Positions 22,950 through 32,243 are shown, counted from the first letter of the stretch. The stretch is 64,000 nucleotides of DNA from Kibdelosporangium aridum (GCF_900176515.1 NZ_FWXV01000001.1:930001-994000), one strand, 5' to 3'. Notes: a model not told the origin generated them from the sequence alone. Made by a program: numbers and translations.

Positions 22950-23729
22950 ATGACTTTGAGCGACACAGCAGTGCAGGCCACAGGCGTGGTCGCGAAGGCG
23001 TTCACGATTTTGGAGGGCTGGGACCACCGGGGCGAGACCCTTGGTGTGTCCGAGCTTTCCCGCAGAACCGGGTTGCCCAAGTCGACCAGCCATCGGCTGC
23101 TCGGCATCCTCGAAGCGGCAGGCGTGGTCGAACGCCTCGCAGGCACTTACCGGTTAGGCAACCGGATCCGGGGTATCTCCGGCGTGCTGAGTGCGGGGAT
23201 CCCGACCTACCTGCGCGAGGTCAGCCTGCCGTTCCTGCAGGACCTGTACGAGCTGACGCACGAGACCATCCACTTGGGAGTCCTTGACGGCGTGGACATC
23301 CACTGTGTGGAGAAGATCTACGGGCACCGCCGCGCGCCGGTGTGCTCGCGGGTCGGCGGCCTGCTCCCGGCTCATTCGACCGCACTGGGCAAGGTTTTGC
23401 TGGCGTATTCACCGATGGCGACGCAGCGGGCGATTCTGACGTCCGAGTTGGCGATGTTCACGCCGGCGACCATCGTGCAGCCGTTGCGGCTCGCCGCCGA
23501 ACTCACGACCGTGCGGCGGCATGGCCTCGCCTACGACCGTGGGGAGACCCATCCTGAAGTGAAGTGTGTCGCCGCGCCGTTGGTGAACGCGAAGGGCCGT
23601 GCGATCGCCGCGATCTCGATCAGCGGTCCCGCGGGACGCTTCCAGCCGGAGGCTGTCGTCGAACGGCTGCGCCGTGCGGCACGGGCGGCTTCCGTTGTCC
23701 TGGCGTCGAAACGCGCCAGCGTCGCGTAA
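22950..23729 (+). CDS. IclR family transcriptional regulator
   Basis: A 259-residue regulator. The N-terminal winged helix (LGVSELSRRTGLPKSTSHRL, about residues 33-52) and the C-terminal IclR effector domain (about 85-255, with HLGVLDGVDIHCVEKIYG and LPAHSTALGKVLLAY) are typical. ATG 22950 is used; GTG 22941 would add three residues. Targets of IclR proteins are usually adjacent catabolic genes, but none is obvious here. A strong terminator follows. Confidence 0.9.
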   Translation: MTLSDTAVQATGVVAKAFTILEGWDHRGETLGVSELSRRTGLPKSTSHRLLGILEAAGVVERLAGTYRLGNRIRGISGVLSAGIPTYLREVSLPFLQDLYELTHETIHLGVLDGVDIHCVEKIYGHRRAPVCSRVGGLLPAHSTALGKVLLAYSPMATQRAILTSELAMFTPATIVQPLRLAAELTTVRRHGLAYDRGETHPEVKCVAAPLVNAKGRAIAAISISGPAGRFQPEAVVERLRRAARAASVVLASKRASVA

Positions 23730-23731
23730 TG

Positions 23732-23770
23732 CGCATGCCGGGCCCGATCGTCGCCCGGGCCCGGCATGCG
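23732..23770. terminator. bidirectional terminator between iclR-like and phosphotransferase genes
   Basis: A perfect 15-bp stem (23732-23746 paired with 23756-23770, core GCATGCCGGGCCCG) with a 9-base loop between two convergent genes. It is symmetric and very GC-rich without a T-tract, as is usual in actinobacteria. Confidence 0.75.
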
Positions 23771-23772
23771 AC

Positions 23773-24696
23773 CTAGATCCAGGCGGTGACCGGCTTCGTG
23801 GAGCGCCACATCTCCAACGCGGGCCGCATGCCCTCGCCGAGCGATGGCATGTCCGGGACCTGTGCGTAACAGGCAACGAGCTGAAGCATCCGGATGCCTT
23901 CCATCAGACGCAGCAAGCGCTCGTCCAAAGGCTTTCCGGCCTCCGCGGCGTACGCCTGCTCGGCCTCCGGGCCGACGAAAGCCATATCCCACTCGACCGG
24001 GCCGCGGGTGACCAGCTCGAAGTCCGAGCACAGCTCGCCCTGCGGTGTGGCGATCAGGTTGTAGACCGGCGAATCACCGTGGATGGGCCGCACTTCGGCC
24101 TGCGGGAACTCCTTGGCGAACGCGGCCTCGTCGGTGACTGTCGGCTTGACCGCCTGCCACTCCTTGACCGCGCGCTGCAGGTCGGCGGGCTCGACCAGGT
24201 CGGGCCGGTCGGCGAGGAACTCGAAGGACTTGTCCATGAACGGGTCGAGGAAGTCCATGAACGGCAGGTCGCCGGGGTAGTCCCGGAGCGCCTTGTGCAA
24301 CTGTGCGGAGACTTGCGCGGATCGCTCCACGCTGATCTCCACGCCTTCGGCTTGCTCGACGAACTGCCAGAACGTCATGGAGAACCCGTCGCGGCTCACC
24401 GGCTCACGCGCGACGAGCGGGCTCGGCGGGACAACGGGATGGCCCTTGTCCGCCAGCCACCCGGCCACCTCCAGTTCCCGCTGCTGGCTGCGTGTCTGCT
24501 CCTCAGCCGTCTGCCACGACGGGAGAACCGTCGGCACGCGCACCACAACCGGTGAGGGCTTCAGGTGCACGATGACGGAGAACACGTTGTACAGGACCTG
24601 TGGCTCGGTGACCGTGAGCCCGAGGTCGCGGCCCGCGTCGGCCGCGGCGTCCCGCGCCCGGTCGGTACGAGCCGCCACTTGTTCGTCGGTGAGCAT
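23773..24696 (-). CDS. aminoglycoside phosphotransferase-fold (APH) kinase-like protein
   Basis: A 307-residue protein with the APH/choline-kinase fold. The Brenner-type catalytic motif is IHGDSPVYNL (about residues 207-216, catalytic Asp of HGD) and the metal-binding Asp is in CSDFELVTRGPVEWDM. The N-lobe is short and nucleotide contacts are weakly conserved. It may phosphorylate a small alcohol or antibiotic, but close APH homologues are diverse and resistance should not be assumed. It is convergent with the IclR gene. Confidence 0.82.
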   Translation of the reverse strand: MLTDEQVAARTDRARDAAADAGRDLGLTVTEPQVLYNVFSVIVHLKPSPVVVRVPTVLPSWQTAEEQTRSQQRELEVAGWLADKGHPVVPPSPLVAREPVSRDGFSMTFWQFVEQAEGVEISVERSAQVSAQLHKALRDYPGDLPFMDFLDPFMDKSFEFLADRPDLVEPADLQRAVKEWQAVKPTVTDEAAFAKEFPQAEVRPIHGDSPVYNLIATPQGELCSDFELVTRGPVEWDMAFVGPEAEQAYAAEAGKPLDERLLRLMEGIRMLQLVACYAQVPDMPSLGEGMRPALEMWRSTKPVTAWI

Positions 24697-24714
24697 GCTT
24701 CTGATCCTAGGGCC

Positions 24715-25368
24715 TCATGGCCCTGTGACGAGTCCCTCTCGGACAGCCCATAGAGCGGCCTGGGTTCGTGAGGTCAGGCCCAGTTTGGACAGCACGTTGC
24801 TGACGTGTGTGCGCGCGGTGCGTTCACTGATCATCAAGGCGTCCGCGATGTCCTTATTGGACTGTCCTTTTGCGACAAGGATGAGGATTTCCCGTTCCCG
24901 TGGGGTAAGTGCGGTCGCCGTGCGGTGTGGCGAGACCAGCGACCGGGTCAACGTGCGGGCGACGGCGGGATCGAGGTGGACCTGGCCGCGTTTGGCCGCA
25001 CGCACCGCGGCACCGACCTGGTCTGCCTCGGCGTCCTTCAACAGGTAGCCCGCCGCGCCCGCTTCCAGCGCGACGTGGACGCGTTCTGCCTCGCTGAAGC
25101 TGGTCAACGCGACGACTTCGACTCCCGGATACCGCTGTTTGATCGCCTTGGTCGCCGCGATGCCGTCCAGGCGGGGCATGAGCAGGTCCATCAGCACGAC
25201 GTCAGGCAGATCACCCGCGGCGGCGGCGATGGCGAGCTGGTCAAGGGCCGCCTGGCCGTCGGCGGCCTCGCCCTGTACCTCGATGTCGTCGAGCATCTCG
25301 AAGAACGCGCGCATGCCCCGCCGGACCACCGCGTGGTCGTCGACAAGGAACACCCGGATCGGGCTCAT
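24715..25368 (-). CDS. NarL/LuxR family response regulator, partner of the symporter-kinase
   Basis: A 217-residue regulator: receiver with LVDDH and phosphoacceptor in VVLMDLLMPRLDG (about residue 59), Lys in YLLKDAEAD, and a LuxR helix-turn-helix (LTPREREILILVAKGQSNKD, then SERTARTHVSNVLSKLGL). Its ATG overlaps the stop of the symporter-histidine-kinase gene by 4 bases, so the pair is translated together. Probably phosphorylated by that kinase and controls uptake or use of the sensed solute. Confidence 0.93.
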   Translation of the reverse strand: MSPIRVFLVDDHAVVRRGMRAFFEMLDDIEVQGEAADGQAALDQLAIAAAAGDLPDVVLMDLLMPRLDGIAATKAIKQRYPGVEVVALTSFSEAERVHVALEAGAAGYLLKDAEADQVGAAVRAAKRGQVHLDPAVARTLTRSLVSPHRTATALTPREREILILVAKGQSNKDIADALMISERTARTHVSNVLSKLGLTSRTQAALWAVREGLVTGP

Positions 25369-27890
25369 CGTGCGCGCTCCTGCATCTCCGTCGCGTCAGG
25401 CTTGGCAGCGTCCGGCACCACCAGACGGACAGTGGTCGGTCCGGCCGGACGGCTGTCGATCACCAGCTGGCCGCCGATCCGGCGCATCCGCTCGCGCATC
25501 CCGGTCAGGCCGAGCCCGGCGATGTGCGGTGCGGACGGGTCGAAGCCGGTACCGTCGTCGGCCACCTCGATCAGCAGGTCGCCGTCGAGTGACAGCCGAA
25601 CCTCGATCCGGCTCGGGCTGGCGTGCTTCACGCAGTTGTGCATCGCTTCCTGCACCACACGGAACAGCTCTTCTTCGCGGAAAGCGCTGAGCGGTAGGCG
25701 TTCCTCCGGCGCGATGACCTCGACCCGCAGGTTCTCCCGTACCGCGATCGCCGACGCGCCCTTGCGGATCGCGGACACCAGGCCTTCCTCGTGCAGCGTG
25801 TCCGGCCGCAGCTGGAACAACGCGCCACGCATCTCCGCCAACGCGCCCTGGGTGAGGTTGCGCAGCTCGGCCAGGCCACGCGCGACAGGACCGTCGGGGT
25901 CGGCGCCTTCCTTCTGTGCGGCGAGTTCGACCGCGCGGGTGTAGAGCGTCATCGAGAACAGTGCCTGGGAGACCGAGTCGTGCAGCTCACGGGCCAGCCG
26001 GTGGCGTTCCTCCAGTGTCGCGACCTGCGAGGCCTCGTCGATCATCTCCATCACCTCCTCGACGCCCAGCCGTTCCTCGCCGGCCACCGACGCGATCATG
26101 ATCCGCGCGGACGCGATGCCGATCGACCCGGCCAGTTCGGTCTCGGCCTGCCGGATCTGCTCGGGATCCGCGTCGGCGTTCGACGGTCCGTCGATTGTCC
26201 GTCCAAACCGCTCCAACAACGAACGCAACTCACCGATCGTGACCGCGCGGTGCCATGCCCGGGGTTCCGCGGGGTCGGCGAGCGCGTCGACGAACAACAC
26301 AGCCTGTGCGCGTTCGGCGACATTCGGTCGCTGTATCAGCGAAACACACACGTACCCGCCGATGTTCACGAGCATGCTCCAGAACATCGCGTGGCTGACG
26401 CTGTCCATCCCGCTGATGCCGAACAACTGCTGCGGACGCAGCGCGGAAATCCCGAACGGGCCGTCGCGCAGGAACGTGTCCGGCAGCCAAGCGGGCAACA
26501 ACAAGGTGTACGCCCACACCGTGAACCCGGCGACCAGGCCGACGAGCGCGCCGTCGCGTGTCCCGCCCTTCCAGAACAACCCGCCGAGGACCGCGGGCGC
26601 GAACTGGGCCATCGCGGCGAAGGAAACCAACCCGATCGACACCAGCGCCGAGCCCTCACCGGCGAAGCGGAAGAACGCGTACCCGGCCAGCATCACCAGG
26701 ACGATCGTGGCCCTGCGGACGAACAGGATCAGCTTGGCGAGGTCGCGGCGCTGCACGAACTTCGGCGCGCCGCGCAGCAAGGCCGGCATCACCAGCGAGT
26801 TGGAGACCATCGTGCTCAACGCGACCATCTCGACGATGATCATCCCGGTGGCCGCGCTGAGCCCGCCGATGAACACGAGCAACGTCAACGCGCCCTGTCC
26901 GGCGTCCATCGGCAGAGTCAGCACGTACGTGTCCGGGTTGACCTCGGATCCCAGGCGTAGCAACCCTCCCGCGGCGATCGGCAGCACGAAGATGTTGATG
27001 ACCAGCAGGTACAGCGGGAACATCCACATCGCCCGCTTGAGGTGCCGCTCGTCGACGTTCTCCACCACACCGATCTGCCACTGCCTCGGCAGCAACAGGC
27101 TTGCCAACGCGGCCAACACGATCAGCCACGCCCACGTCCCGGTCTGTTCGCCGAGTGTGAACAATGTGGACAGATTTGCCCGCGCGGCTTGGCTGAACAG
27201 GTCGCCGAAGCCGCCGTAGAGGCCGAAAGTGACGAAAATGCCGGCCGCGACGAACGCGACCAGCTTGACCACCGACTCGAACGCGATGGCCGCCACCATG
27301 CCTTCGTGTCGTTCGGTGGCGTCCAGATGCCTTGTGCCGAACAGGATTGTGAACCCGGCGAGCAACAGTGCCACGTACAGCGCGGTGTCCTGGAACACCG
27401 GCACGTGCCCGGCCGTTGGCTGGCCCCTGATGATCTCGAACGTCGCCGAGACCGCTTTGAGCTGCAGCGCGATGTACGGCACGATGCCGATCGCCGCGAT
27501 GACCGTGACCAGCCCGCCGAGCGAGCTGCTTTTGCCGTAGCGCGCGGAGATGAAGTCGGCCATCGAGGTGATCCGGTTGCGTTTGCTGATCCGGATGATC
27601 CGCCGTAACACCAGCCAGCCCAACGCCATCATCAGCGTCGGACCCAGATACGTGGTGAGGAAGCCGAAGCCGTCGGTCGCCGCGCGGCCGACGCTGCCGT
27701 AGTACGTCCATGAGGTGGCGAAAACCGCCAGGGATAACGCATACGTTGTGCCCGAGTTGATCACGCTGCGGCCGGAGTCGGCGCGCCGGTCGCCGTAGAA
27801 CGCCACCGCGAACAGAATGCCCAGGTAGGCGATCGAGGCCGCGACCACGACCCAGGTCTGCAACACCACGTCATCCTGACTTTCCGACAA
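25365..27890 (-). CDS. sodium/solute symporter fused to a NarL-type histidine kinase
   Basis: An 841-residue fusion. The first ~510 residues form a sodium:solute symporter-like membrane domain with about 13 helices (starting WVVVAASIAYLGILFAVAFY; core ITSMADFISARYGKSSSLGG). A linker leads to a HisKA_3 domain with His637 (LARELHDSVSQALFSM) and HATPase_c (NCVKHASPSR, ADDGTGFDPS, GLGLTGMRERM). The layout resembles CbrA-type sensors, but the kinase half is of the NarL class. It may transport or merely sense an amino acid, organic acid or similar solute at the membrane. A small membrane protein precedes it and its LuxR regulator follows, both overlapping it. Confidence 0.92.
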   Translation of the reverse strand: MSESQDDVVLQTWVVVAASIAYLGILFAVAFYGDRRADSGRSVINSGTTYALSLAVFATSWTYYGSVGRAATDGFGFLTTYLGPTLMMALGWLVLRRIIRISKRNRITSMADFISARYGKSSSLGGLVTVIAAIGIVPYIALQLKAVSATFEIIRGQPTAGHVPVFQDTALYVALLLAGFTILFGTRHLDATERHEGMVAAIAFESVVKLVAFVAAGIFVTFGLYGGFGDLFSQAARANLSTLFTLGEQTGTWAWLIVLAALASLLLPRQWQIGVVENVDERHLKRAMWMFPLYLLVINIFVLPIAAGGLLRLGSEVNPDTYVLTLPMDAGQGALTLLVFIGGLSAATGMIIVEMVALSTMVSNSLVMPALLRGAPKFVQRRDLAKLILFVRRATIVLVMLAGYAFFRFAGEGSALVSIGLVSFAAMAQFAPAVLGGLFWKGGTRDGALVGLVAGFTVWAYTLLLPAWLPDTFLRDGPFGISALRPQQLFGISGMDSVSHAMFWSMLVNIGGYVCVSLIQRPNVAERAQAVLFVDALADPAEPRAWHRAVTIGELRSLLERFGRTIDGPSNADADPEQIRQAETELAGSIGIASARIMIASVAGEERLGVEEVMEMIDEASQVATLEERHRLARELHDSVSQALFSMTLYTRAVELAAQKEGADPDGPVARGLAELRNLTQGALAEMRGALFQLRPDTLHEEGLVSAIRKGASAIAVRENLRVEVIAPEERLPLSAFREEELFRVVQEAMHNCVKHASPSRIEVRLSLDGDLLIEVADDGTGFDPSAPHIAGLGLTGMRERMRRIGGQLVIDSRPAGPTTVRLVVPDAAKPDATEMQERAR

Positions 27891-28107
27891 GTACGGCGAC
27901 CACCCCGATGATCACCGCCCACACCACGAACAGATAGACCCACACCACCGGAAGACCGAAAATCTGACCACCGGTGCTGAAAGCGGAGAGCAACGGCGGC
28001 ATCAGCAGAACGAATCCGAATGCCGCGACAACGGTCAACCCGGTGGCCAGGCGCCCGCCGTCCACTGGTCGTGACTGCCGGTTCTTGCCGCGTCGCATCT
28101 CCACCAC
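27871..28107 (-). CDS. small two-helix membrane protein ahead of the symporter-kinase
   Basis: A 78-residue protein with a basic N-terminus and two membrane helices (about residues 22-42 and 50-73). It starts at a GTG (28107) or ATG (28098) and its 3' end overlaps the symporter-kinase gene by 20 bases. Small two-helix proteins often accompany sodium:solute symporters as a second subunit, which is the likely role here. No sequence family could be named with confidence. Confidence 0.7.
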   Translation of the reverse strand: MVEMRRGKNRQSRPVDGGRLATGLTVVAAFGFVLLMPPLLSAFSTGGQIFGLPVVWVYLFVVWAVIIGVVAVLVGKSG

Positions 28108-28254
28108 CCGGGAAAGGGAGAGAAAAGTCGCGAGCCGAGCCTAGAGCGCGTTTGTCCACTTTGCGAGCGGATGTTGACCGCCGGTCGACCGGCGTGTTCC
28201 GTGCGGCAGAACGAGACATGGACCCGGCGATTCCGGCCAGTCCACACTCGCGCC

Positions 28255-29589
28255 ATGACGGCCACAATGACCAGCCCATTCACGTTCGCCGAGGCAAAAG
28301 GCGCGCTGCCGGTCCTCGGTCACGTCGGCAAGTTGCTGCGCGATCCACGCGGGTTCCTGATGTCCTTGCCCGATCAGGGAGATCTTGTCCGGATCCGGCT
28401 CGGCACCAGCAGGGCCTACCTGGTCTGCAACGCGGAGCTGACGCATCAGGTCCTGGTCAACGACCGGGTCTTCGACAAGGGCGGGCCGTTCGTCGACCGG
28501 CTGCGCGAGTTCATCGGGGAAAGCGTGTCCACATGCCCACGGGGAGAACACCGGCGGCAGCGACGGCTCATGCAGCCCGCGTTTCACCCGAATAGGCTCA
28601 CCCACTACGCGGAGTTGATGAAAACGGAAACCGTCGTTGTCACCAATTCCTGGCAACACGGTCAAGTGCTCGATGTGTACGCCGCCATGCAGGCCATCAC
28701 CACGAAGATCGCCGCCCGGACGATGTTCGCCGCGCCCGCGTCGGCCGCGCTGATCGAAGACGCTTATGACGCGCTGAACGAAATCATGACCGGTGCCGGT
28801 AAACGCATGCTCATCCCACCTCCGCTCGACAAGCTGCCGACCCGATCGAAGATCCGCTACGACCGCGCGAGAAAACGAATCCGGGAGATCACCGATCAAT
28901 TGATCAGCGACTACCGCGCGGCGGGTGTGGACCACCAGGATCTGATGTCGATGCTGCTGGCTCGCGACGAGGACGGCGGTGCGTTGTCGGAGGAGGAGAT
29001 CTCCAACCAGGTCGTCACGCTCTTCCTCGGTGGCGTGGAGACCGTGGCCTCAACGCTGGGCTGGGCACTGTGCGTGCTCGCCCTGCACCCAGAGATCCAG
29101 GACAGGCTGCACGCCGAAGTCGACGCCATCGGGCCGTCACCGACCCTGGAGGATCTCGCGAAGATGCCCTACGCCAAGGGCATCATCAGCGAGTCGCTGC
29201 GGATGTACCCGCCTGGCTGGCTGCTGACCCGGATGACCACCAAGGACAGCATGCTCGGCGGCGTGCACATCCCGGCAGGCAGCACGGTCATCTACAGCCC
29301 GTTCCTGCTGGGCAACCGCAGTGACCTGTTCGACGACCCGGACCGGTTCGACCCGGATCGGCACGCGAAACGCCCGGTCAAGGGCTCGTTCGTGCCGTTC
29401 GGTGAAGGTCCGCGCAAGTGCATCGGTGACACGTTCACCATGGTCGAGGCACCGCTGGTGCTCGCACTGATCGCGGCGAAGTGGCGTGTCGAACCGGCAG
29501 GGACGCGGATCCGGCCGCTCGAGCGGATGTCGCTGCTGCTCACGCCGCGCGACCTCAAGGTCCGGTTGGTGGCCCGTGATGACTTCTAA
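28255..29589 (+). CDS. cytochrome P450 of the terpene cluster
   Basis: A 444-residue P450 of the type found with bacterial terpene cyclases. I-helix GGVET at 259-264 (Glu in place of the usual Asp/Glu-Thr pattern is acceptable), ExxR at 313-316 (ESLR), and heme loop FGEGPRKCIG with Cys389. ATG 28255 is chosen because the upstream codons of a longer reading look non-coding. The next gene starts within its last 11 bases, so it belongs to the same operon. Likely oxidises the cyclised terpene product. Redox partners are not encoded in the window. Confidence 0.92.
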   Translation: MTATMTSPFTFAEAKGALPVLGHVGKLLRDPRGFLMSLPDQGDLVRIRLGTSRAYLVCNAELTHQVLVNDRVFDKGGPFVDRLREFIGESVSTCPRGEHRRQRRLMQPAFHPNRLTHYAELMKTETVVVTNSWQHGQVLDVYAAMQAITTKIAARTMFAAPASAALIEDAYDALNEIMTGAGKRMLIPPPLDKLPTRSKIRYDRARKRIREITDQLISDYRAAGVDHQDLMSMLLARDEDGGALSEEEISNQVVTLFLGGVETVASTLGWALCVLALHPEIQDRLHAEVDAIGPSPTLEDLAKMPYAKGIISESLRMYPPGWLLTRMTTKDSMLGGVHIPAGSTVIYSPFLLGNRSDLFDDPDRFDPDRHAKRPVKGSFVPFGEGPRKCIGDTFTMVEAPLVLALIAAKWRVEPAGTRIRPLERMSLLLTPRDLKVRLVARDDF

Positions 29590-30589
29590 CGGGACGGTTC
29601 AGCTGTCCTCCGCCACGGAGGTCCTGGCGTGGAGCCGGGAAATGACCGATCCGGCGCTGCGTGACTGTGTCGCCAAGCTGCCGTCGTCCATGCGCCGGAT
29701 CGCCGGATACCACTTCGGCTGGTGGGACTCCACCGGCGCACCGACTCCCGGCACCGTCGCCGGTAAGGCCGTTCGCCCCGCGCTGGCACTCCTCGCAGCG
29801 CAGGCGTCCGGCGGAGACCCCACCGCGGCTGTGCCCGCCGCGGTGGGGGTCGAACTTGTGCACAACTTCTCGTTGCTGCACGACGATGTGATGGATCACG
29901 ACCCGGTCCGCCGCCACCGGCCGACCGCGTGGACGGTGTTCGGCGTCGCCGACGCGATCCTGGCCGGTGACGCGATGCTGGCGCTGGCGACGTTGACCGT
30001 CTCGCACAACGCGCCTGCCGTCGAAGTGCTCAGCCGGTGCGTCGTCGAGCTGTGCCAGGGGCAGTCGTGGGACGTGGAATTCGAGCAGCGCGACCGGGTT
30101 TCGCTGGCCGAGTGCTGCAAGATGGTGTCCTTCAAGACTGGGTCGTTGCTCGCGTGCGCGTGCACGCTTGGCGCGCTGCTTGGCGGCGGAGACAGCCGCC
30201 GGGCACGAAAGTTGCAGTCGTTCGGCCGTCACCTCGGTATGGCGTTCCAGCTCGTCGACGATCTGCTGGGAATCTGGGGCGATCCGGCGGTCACCGGCAA
30301 GCCCGTGCACGCCGATTTGGTGCGCCGCAAGAAGTCCTTGCCCGTCGTTGCCGCGTTGAACTCCGCAACGGCGGCGGGGGAGGAGCTTTTCGATCTGTAC
30401 CAGCAGTTCGAGGATTTCGATCCAGCGCGGGCCGCTCGATTGGTGGAACAATCGGGAGGGCGCGACTGGGCGCGAGCCAAGGCGGATGAGGAAATGGCAG
30501 CCGCGCTGGACAATTTGGCGGACTGCCAGCAGGACGCCGCCATCGCGTTGCACGAACTGGCCCGCATGATCACATCCCGCGATCACTGA
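29579..30589 (+). CDS. polyprenyl (isoprenyl) diphosphate synthase
   Basis: A 336-residue trans-isoprenyl diphosphate synthase. First Asp-rich motif DDVMD at 102-106, second DDLLGIWGD at 227-235, with the conserved Lys/Arg of AGKAVRPAL and KKSLPVV. A Phe five residues before the first motif (F97) suggests a short product such as farnesyl or geranylgeranyl diphosphate, by analogy only. ATG 29579 overlaps the P450 stop by 11 bases. The sequence resembles prenyltransferases found as cargo near family 2 encapsulins, but there is no long disordered N-terminus and no encapsulin gene here. It should make the substrate for the next gene. Confidence 0.92.
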   Translation: MTSNGTVQLSSATEVLAWSREMTDPALRDCVAKLPSSMRRIAGYHFGWWDSTGAPTPGTVAGKAVRPALALLAAQASGGDPTAAVPAAVGVELVHNFSLLHDDVMDHDPVRRHRPTAWTVFGVADAILAGDAMLALATLTVSHNAPAVEVLSRCVVELCQGQSWDVEFEQRDRVSLAECCKMVSFKTGSLLACACTLGALLGGGDSRRARKLQSFGRHLGMAFQLVDDLLGIWGDPAVTGKPVHADLVRRKKSLPVVAALNSATAAGEELFDLYQQFEDFDPARAARLVEQSGGRDWARAKADEEMAAALDNLADCQQDAAIALHELARMITSRDH

Positions 30590-30600
30590 AAGAGACCACT

Positions 30601-31647
30601 ATGGACATCACTGAGACGACTGTGCTGTGGTGCCCGATGCCGCCCGGTATCCACCCGGACTGGCGGCAGTGGGAACGCGACACGGTGGCCTGGATGGAAA
30701 GCTTCGACCTCGACGGTGAACAACGCGAACAGGGCAGGCTGCACAGCATCATCGCCGGTGAGCTGGCCGGACGGACGATTCTGACCTCCGTCGACCCGCC
30801 CGGCGCGCAGTTCTCGACCGACAGCCTGATGTGGCTGTTCGCCTTCGACGACGCCTACTGCGACGAAGGCCGGTACAGCCACAGTCCGTCCACAATGGCC
30901 ATGCTGGTCGCCGAGATGATCCGGATCGCCGAGACCGGCCGCACCACTTCGAGGAGCCCGCTCGCCCGTGCCCTCGCCGATCTGCGCCAACGCCTCGACA
31001 CGTTGACCACGCCCGCGCCGACGGCTCGCTGGGTGCAGGCAATGAAGGGCTATTTGGGGTATCAGGTCTGGGAAGCGGCGTACCGCAGCACGAACACGAT
31101 GCCCACGATCGACCAGTACGCCGTCGCACGGATTCGCAACGGCAGCATGGAAGTCTGTGCGATGACCCTGGACATCGCTGAGGGATATGAAGTTCCGGCT
31201 GACGAAATCGACCAGCCCGACGTACGGGCACTGATGGAAATGGCGTGTTCACTGGTCGGCTGGGACAACGACATCGCCTCGTATTACAAGGAACACAAAC
31301 GCAGCGGCGACAAACTCAACCTCGTGGACGTGATCGCACACGAACGCGGGGTCAGCCCGGGCGAGGCTTTGCCGGAGGCCGTGGCTTTTCGCGACGCCGT
31401 GCTGGATCTGTTCCTGCGGCTGCGCGACCAGGTCGTGGCAGGGCCGGAGACCATGCGGTACATCGGCGGGCTTTCCGCGTGGATCCGGGGAAACCTCGAC
31501 TGGTCGGTCAACACCGCCCGCTACCGCCGCCCGGACCGCCCGACCATCGCGGTCACGGATGATCCGGACCACGTCGTCGGGCCGTTCACTCCGCCACCGG
31601 GAATCGCCTGGTGGTGGGACCAACTGCGGACCACGGTCGCCGCCTAG
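30601..31647 (+). CDS. class I terpene synthase (cyclase)
   Basis: A 348-residue terpene cyclase. The Asp-rich motif is the variant DDxxxD: Asp83, Asp84 and Asp88 (FDDAYCDEG). The second magnesium site is the NSE/DTE-type NDIASYYKE at residues 223-231. An Arg sensor lies in RIRNGSMEV and the C-terminal RY pair in TARYRRP. It ionises and cyclises a linear diphosphate supplied by the adjacent prenyltransferase. The product cannot be told from sequence; the first motif is somewhat like that of 2-methylisoborneol and selinadiene synthases, but no C-methyltransferase is present, so 2-methylisoborneol is unlikely. Confidence 0.92.
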   Translation: MDITETTVLWCPMPPGIHPDWRQWERDTVAWMESFDLDGEQREQGRLHSIIAGELAGRTILTSVDPPGAQFSTDSLMWLFAFDDAYCDEGRYSHSPSTMAMLVAEMIRIAETGRTTSRSPLARALADLRQRLDTLTTPAPTARWVQAMKGYLGYQVWEAAYRSTNTMPTIDQYAVARIRNGSMEVCAMTLDIAEGYEVPADEIDQPDVRALMEMACSLVGWDNDIASYYKEHKRSGDKLNLVDVIAHERGVSPGEALPEAVAFRDAVLDLFLRLRDQVVAGPETMRYIGGLSAWIRGNLDWSVNTARYRRPDRPTIAVTDDPDHVVGPFTPPPGIAWWWDQLRTTVAA

Positions 31648-32243
31648 TCGGAGATCTCCACGCTGCGCCGGTGCCTGCGGACGCTTTCCTCGACCAGGTC
31701 GAGCACCGGCTCGAGGTCGTCCGCGGGCAGGCCCATGGCCAGGTGCGACACCAGGCCTTCGAGCACGAGCTCGAGGAACGCGGTCAGCACCTTGACGTCG
31801 ACGTCGTCACGCAGGTTCCCGGCCTCGCGCTGCCGCTGCAGACGCTGCCGGGTCGCCTCGGTCAACGCCTCGGAGCGCTCGGCCCAGCGGCCGCGGAACT
31901 CCGGATCGGTGCGCAGTCGCCGGGATACCTCCAACCGGGTGCCCAGCCAGTCGGCCGGGTGATCCTGCCCGGCAGGCGCCGCCAGGAGGTTGCGCATCAC
32001 CTGGACGAGACCCTGTTGGGCGACCACGTCGGCCATCCGGCGCGCCTCGTCCTCGGCCAGCGCGAGGAAAAGGGACTCCTTGTCCCGGAAGTGGTGGAAG
32101 ATCGCACCCCTTGACAGGCCGGTGGCCTCTTCGAGCCTGCGTACGGTGGCGCCTTCGTAGCCGAAACGCGCGAAACAAGTCCGCGCGCCGTCCAGAATCT
32201 GGCGGCGGCGGGCGTCGAGGTGGTCCTGGCTGACCCGTGGCAT
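31644..32243 (-). CDS. acnR: TetR family regulator, AcnR type
   Basis: A 199-residue TetR protein closely resembling AcnR, the aconitase repressor of corynebacteria and mycobacteria: RRRQILDGARTCFARFGYEG, EGATVRRLEEATGLSRGAIF, and the effector half with WLGTRLEVSRRLRTDPEFRG. AcnR binds upstream of the aconitase gene and responds to citrate-type ligands. It normally lies directly beside acn; here it is 17 kb away and convergent with the terpene cyclase (4-base overlap). A 20-bp palindrome lies upstream, and an AcnR-like box lies ahead of acnA at 52582. The identity is strong; the control of acnA from this distance is inference. Confidence 0.85.
   Translation of the reverse strand: MPRVSQDHLDARRRQILDGARTCFARFGYEGATVRRLEEATGLSRGAIFHHFRDKESLFLALAEDEARRMADVVAQQGLVQVMRNLLAAPAGQDHPADWLGTRLEVSRRLRTDPEFRGRWAERSEALTEATRQRLQRQREAGNLRDDVDVKVLTAFLELVLEGLVSHLAMGLPADDLEPVLDLVEESVRRHRRSVEISD

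Noticed and set aside
23773..24696. aminoglycoside resistance gene
   Set aside because: Only the APH fold can be supported; the family includes many unrelated small-molecule kinases and there is no resistance context.
29579..31647. family 2 encapsulin cargo system or 2-methylisoborneol locus
   Set aside because: No encapsulin shell gene, no disordered cargo tail and no C-methyltransferase gene are present.
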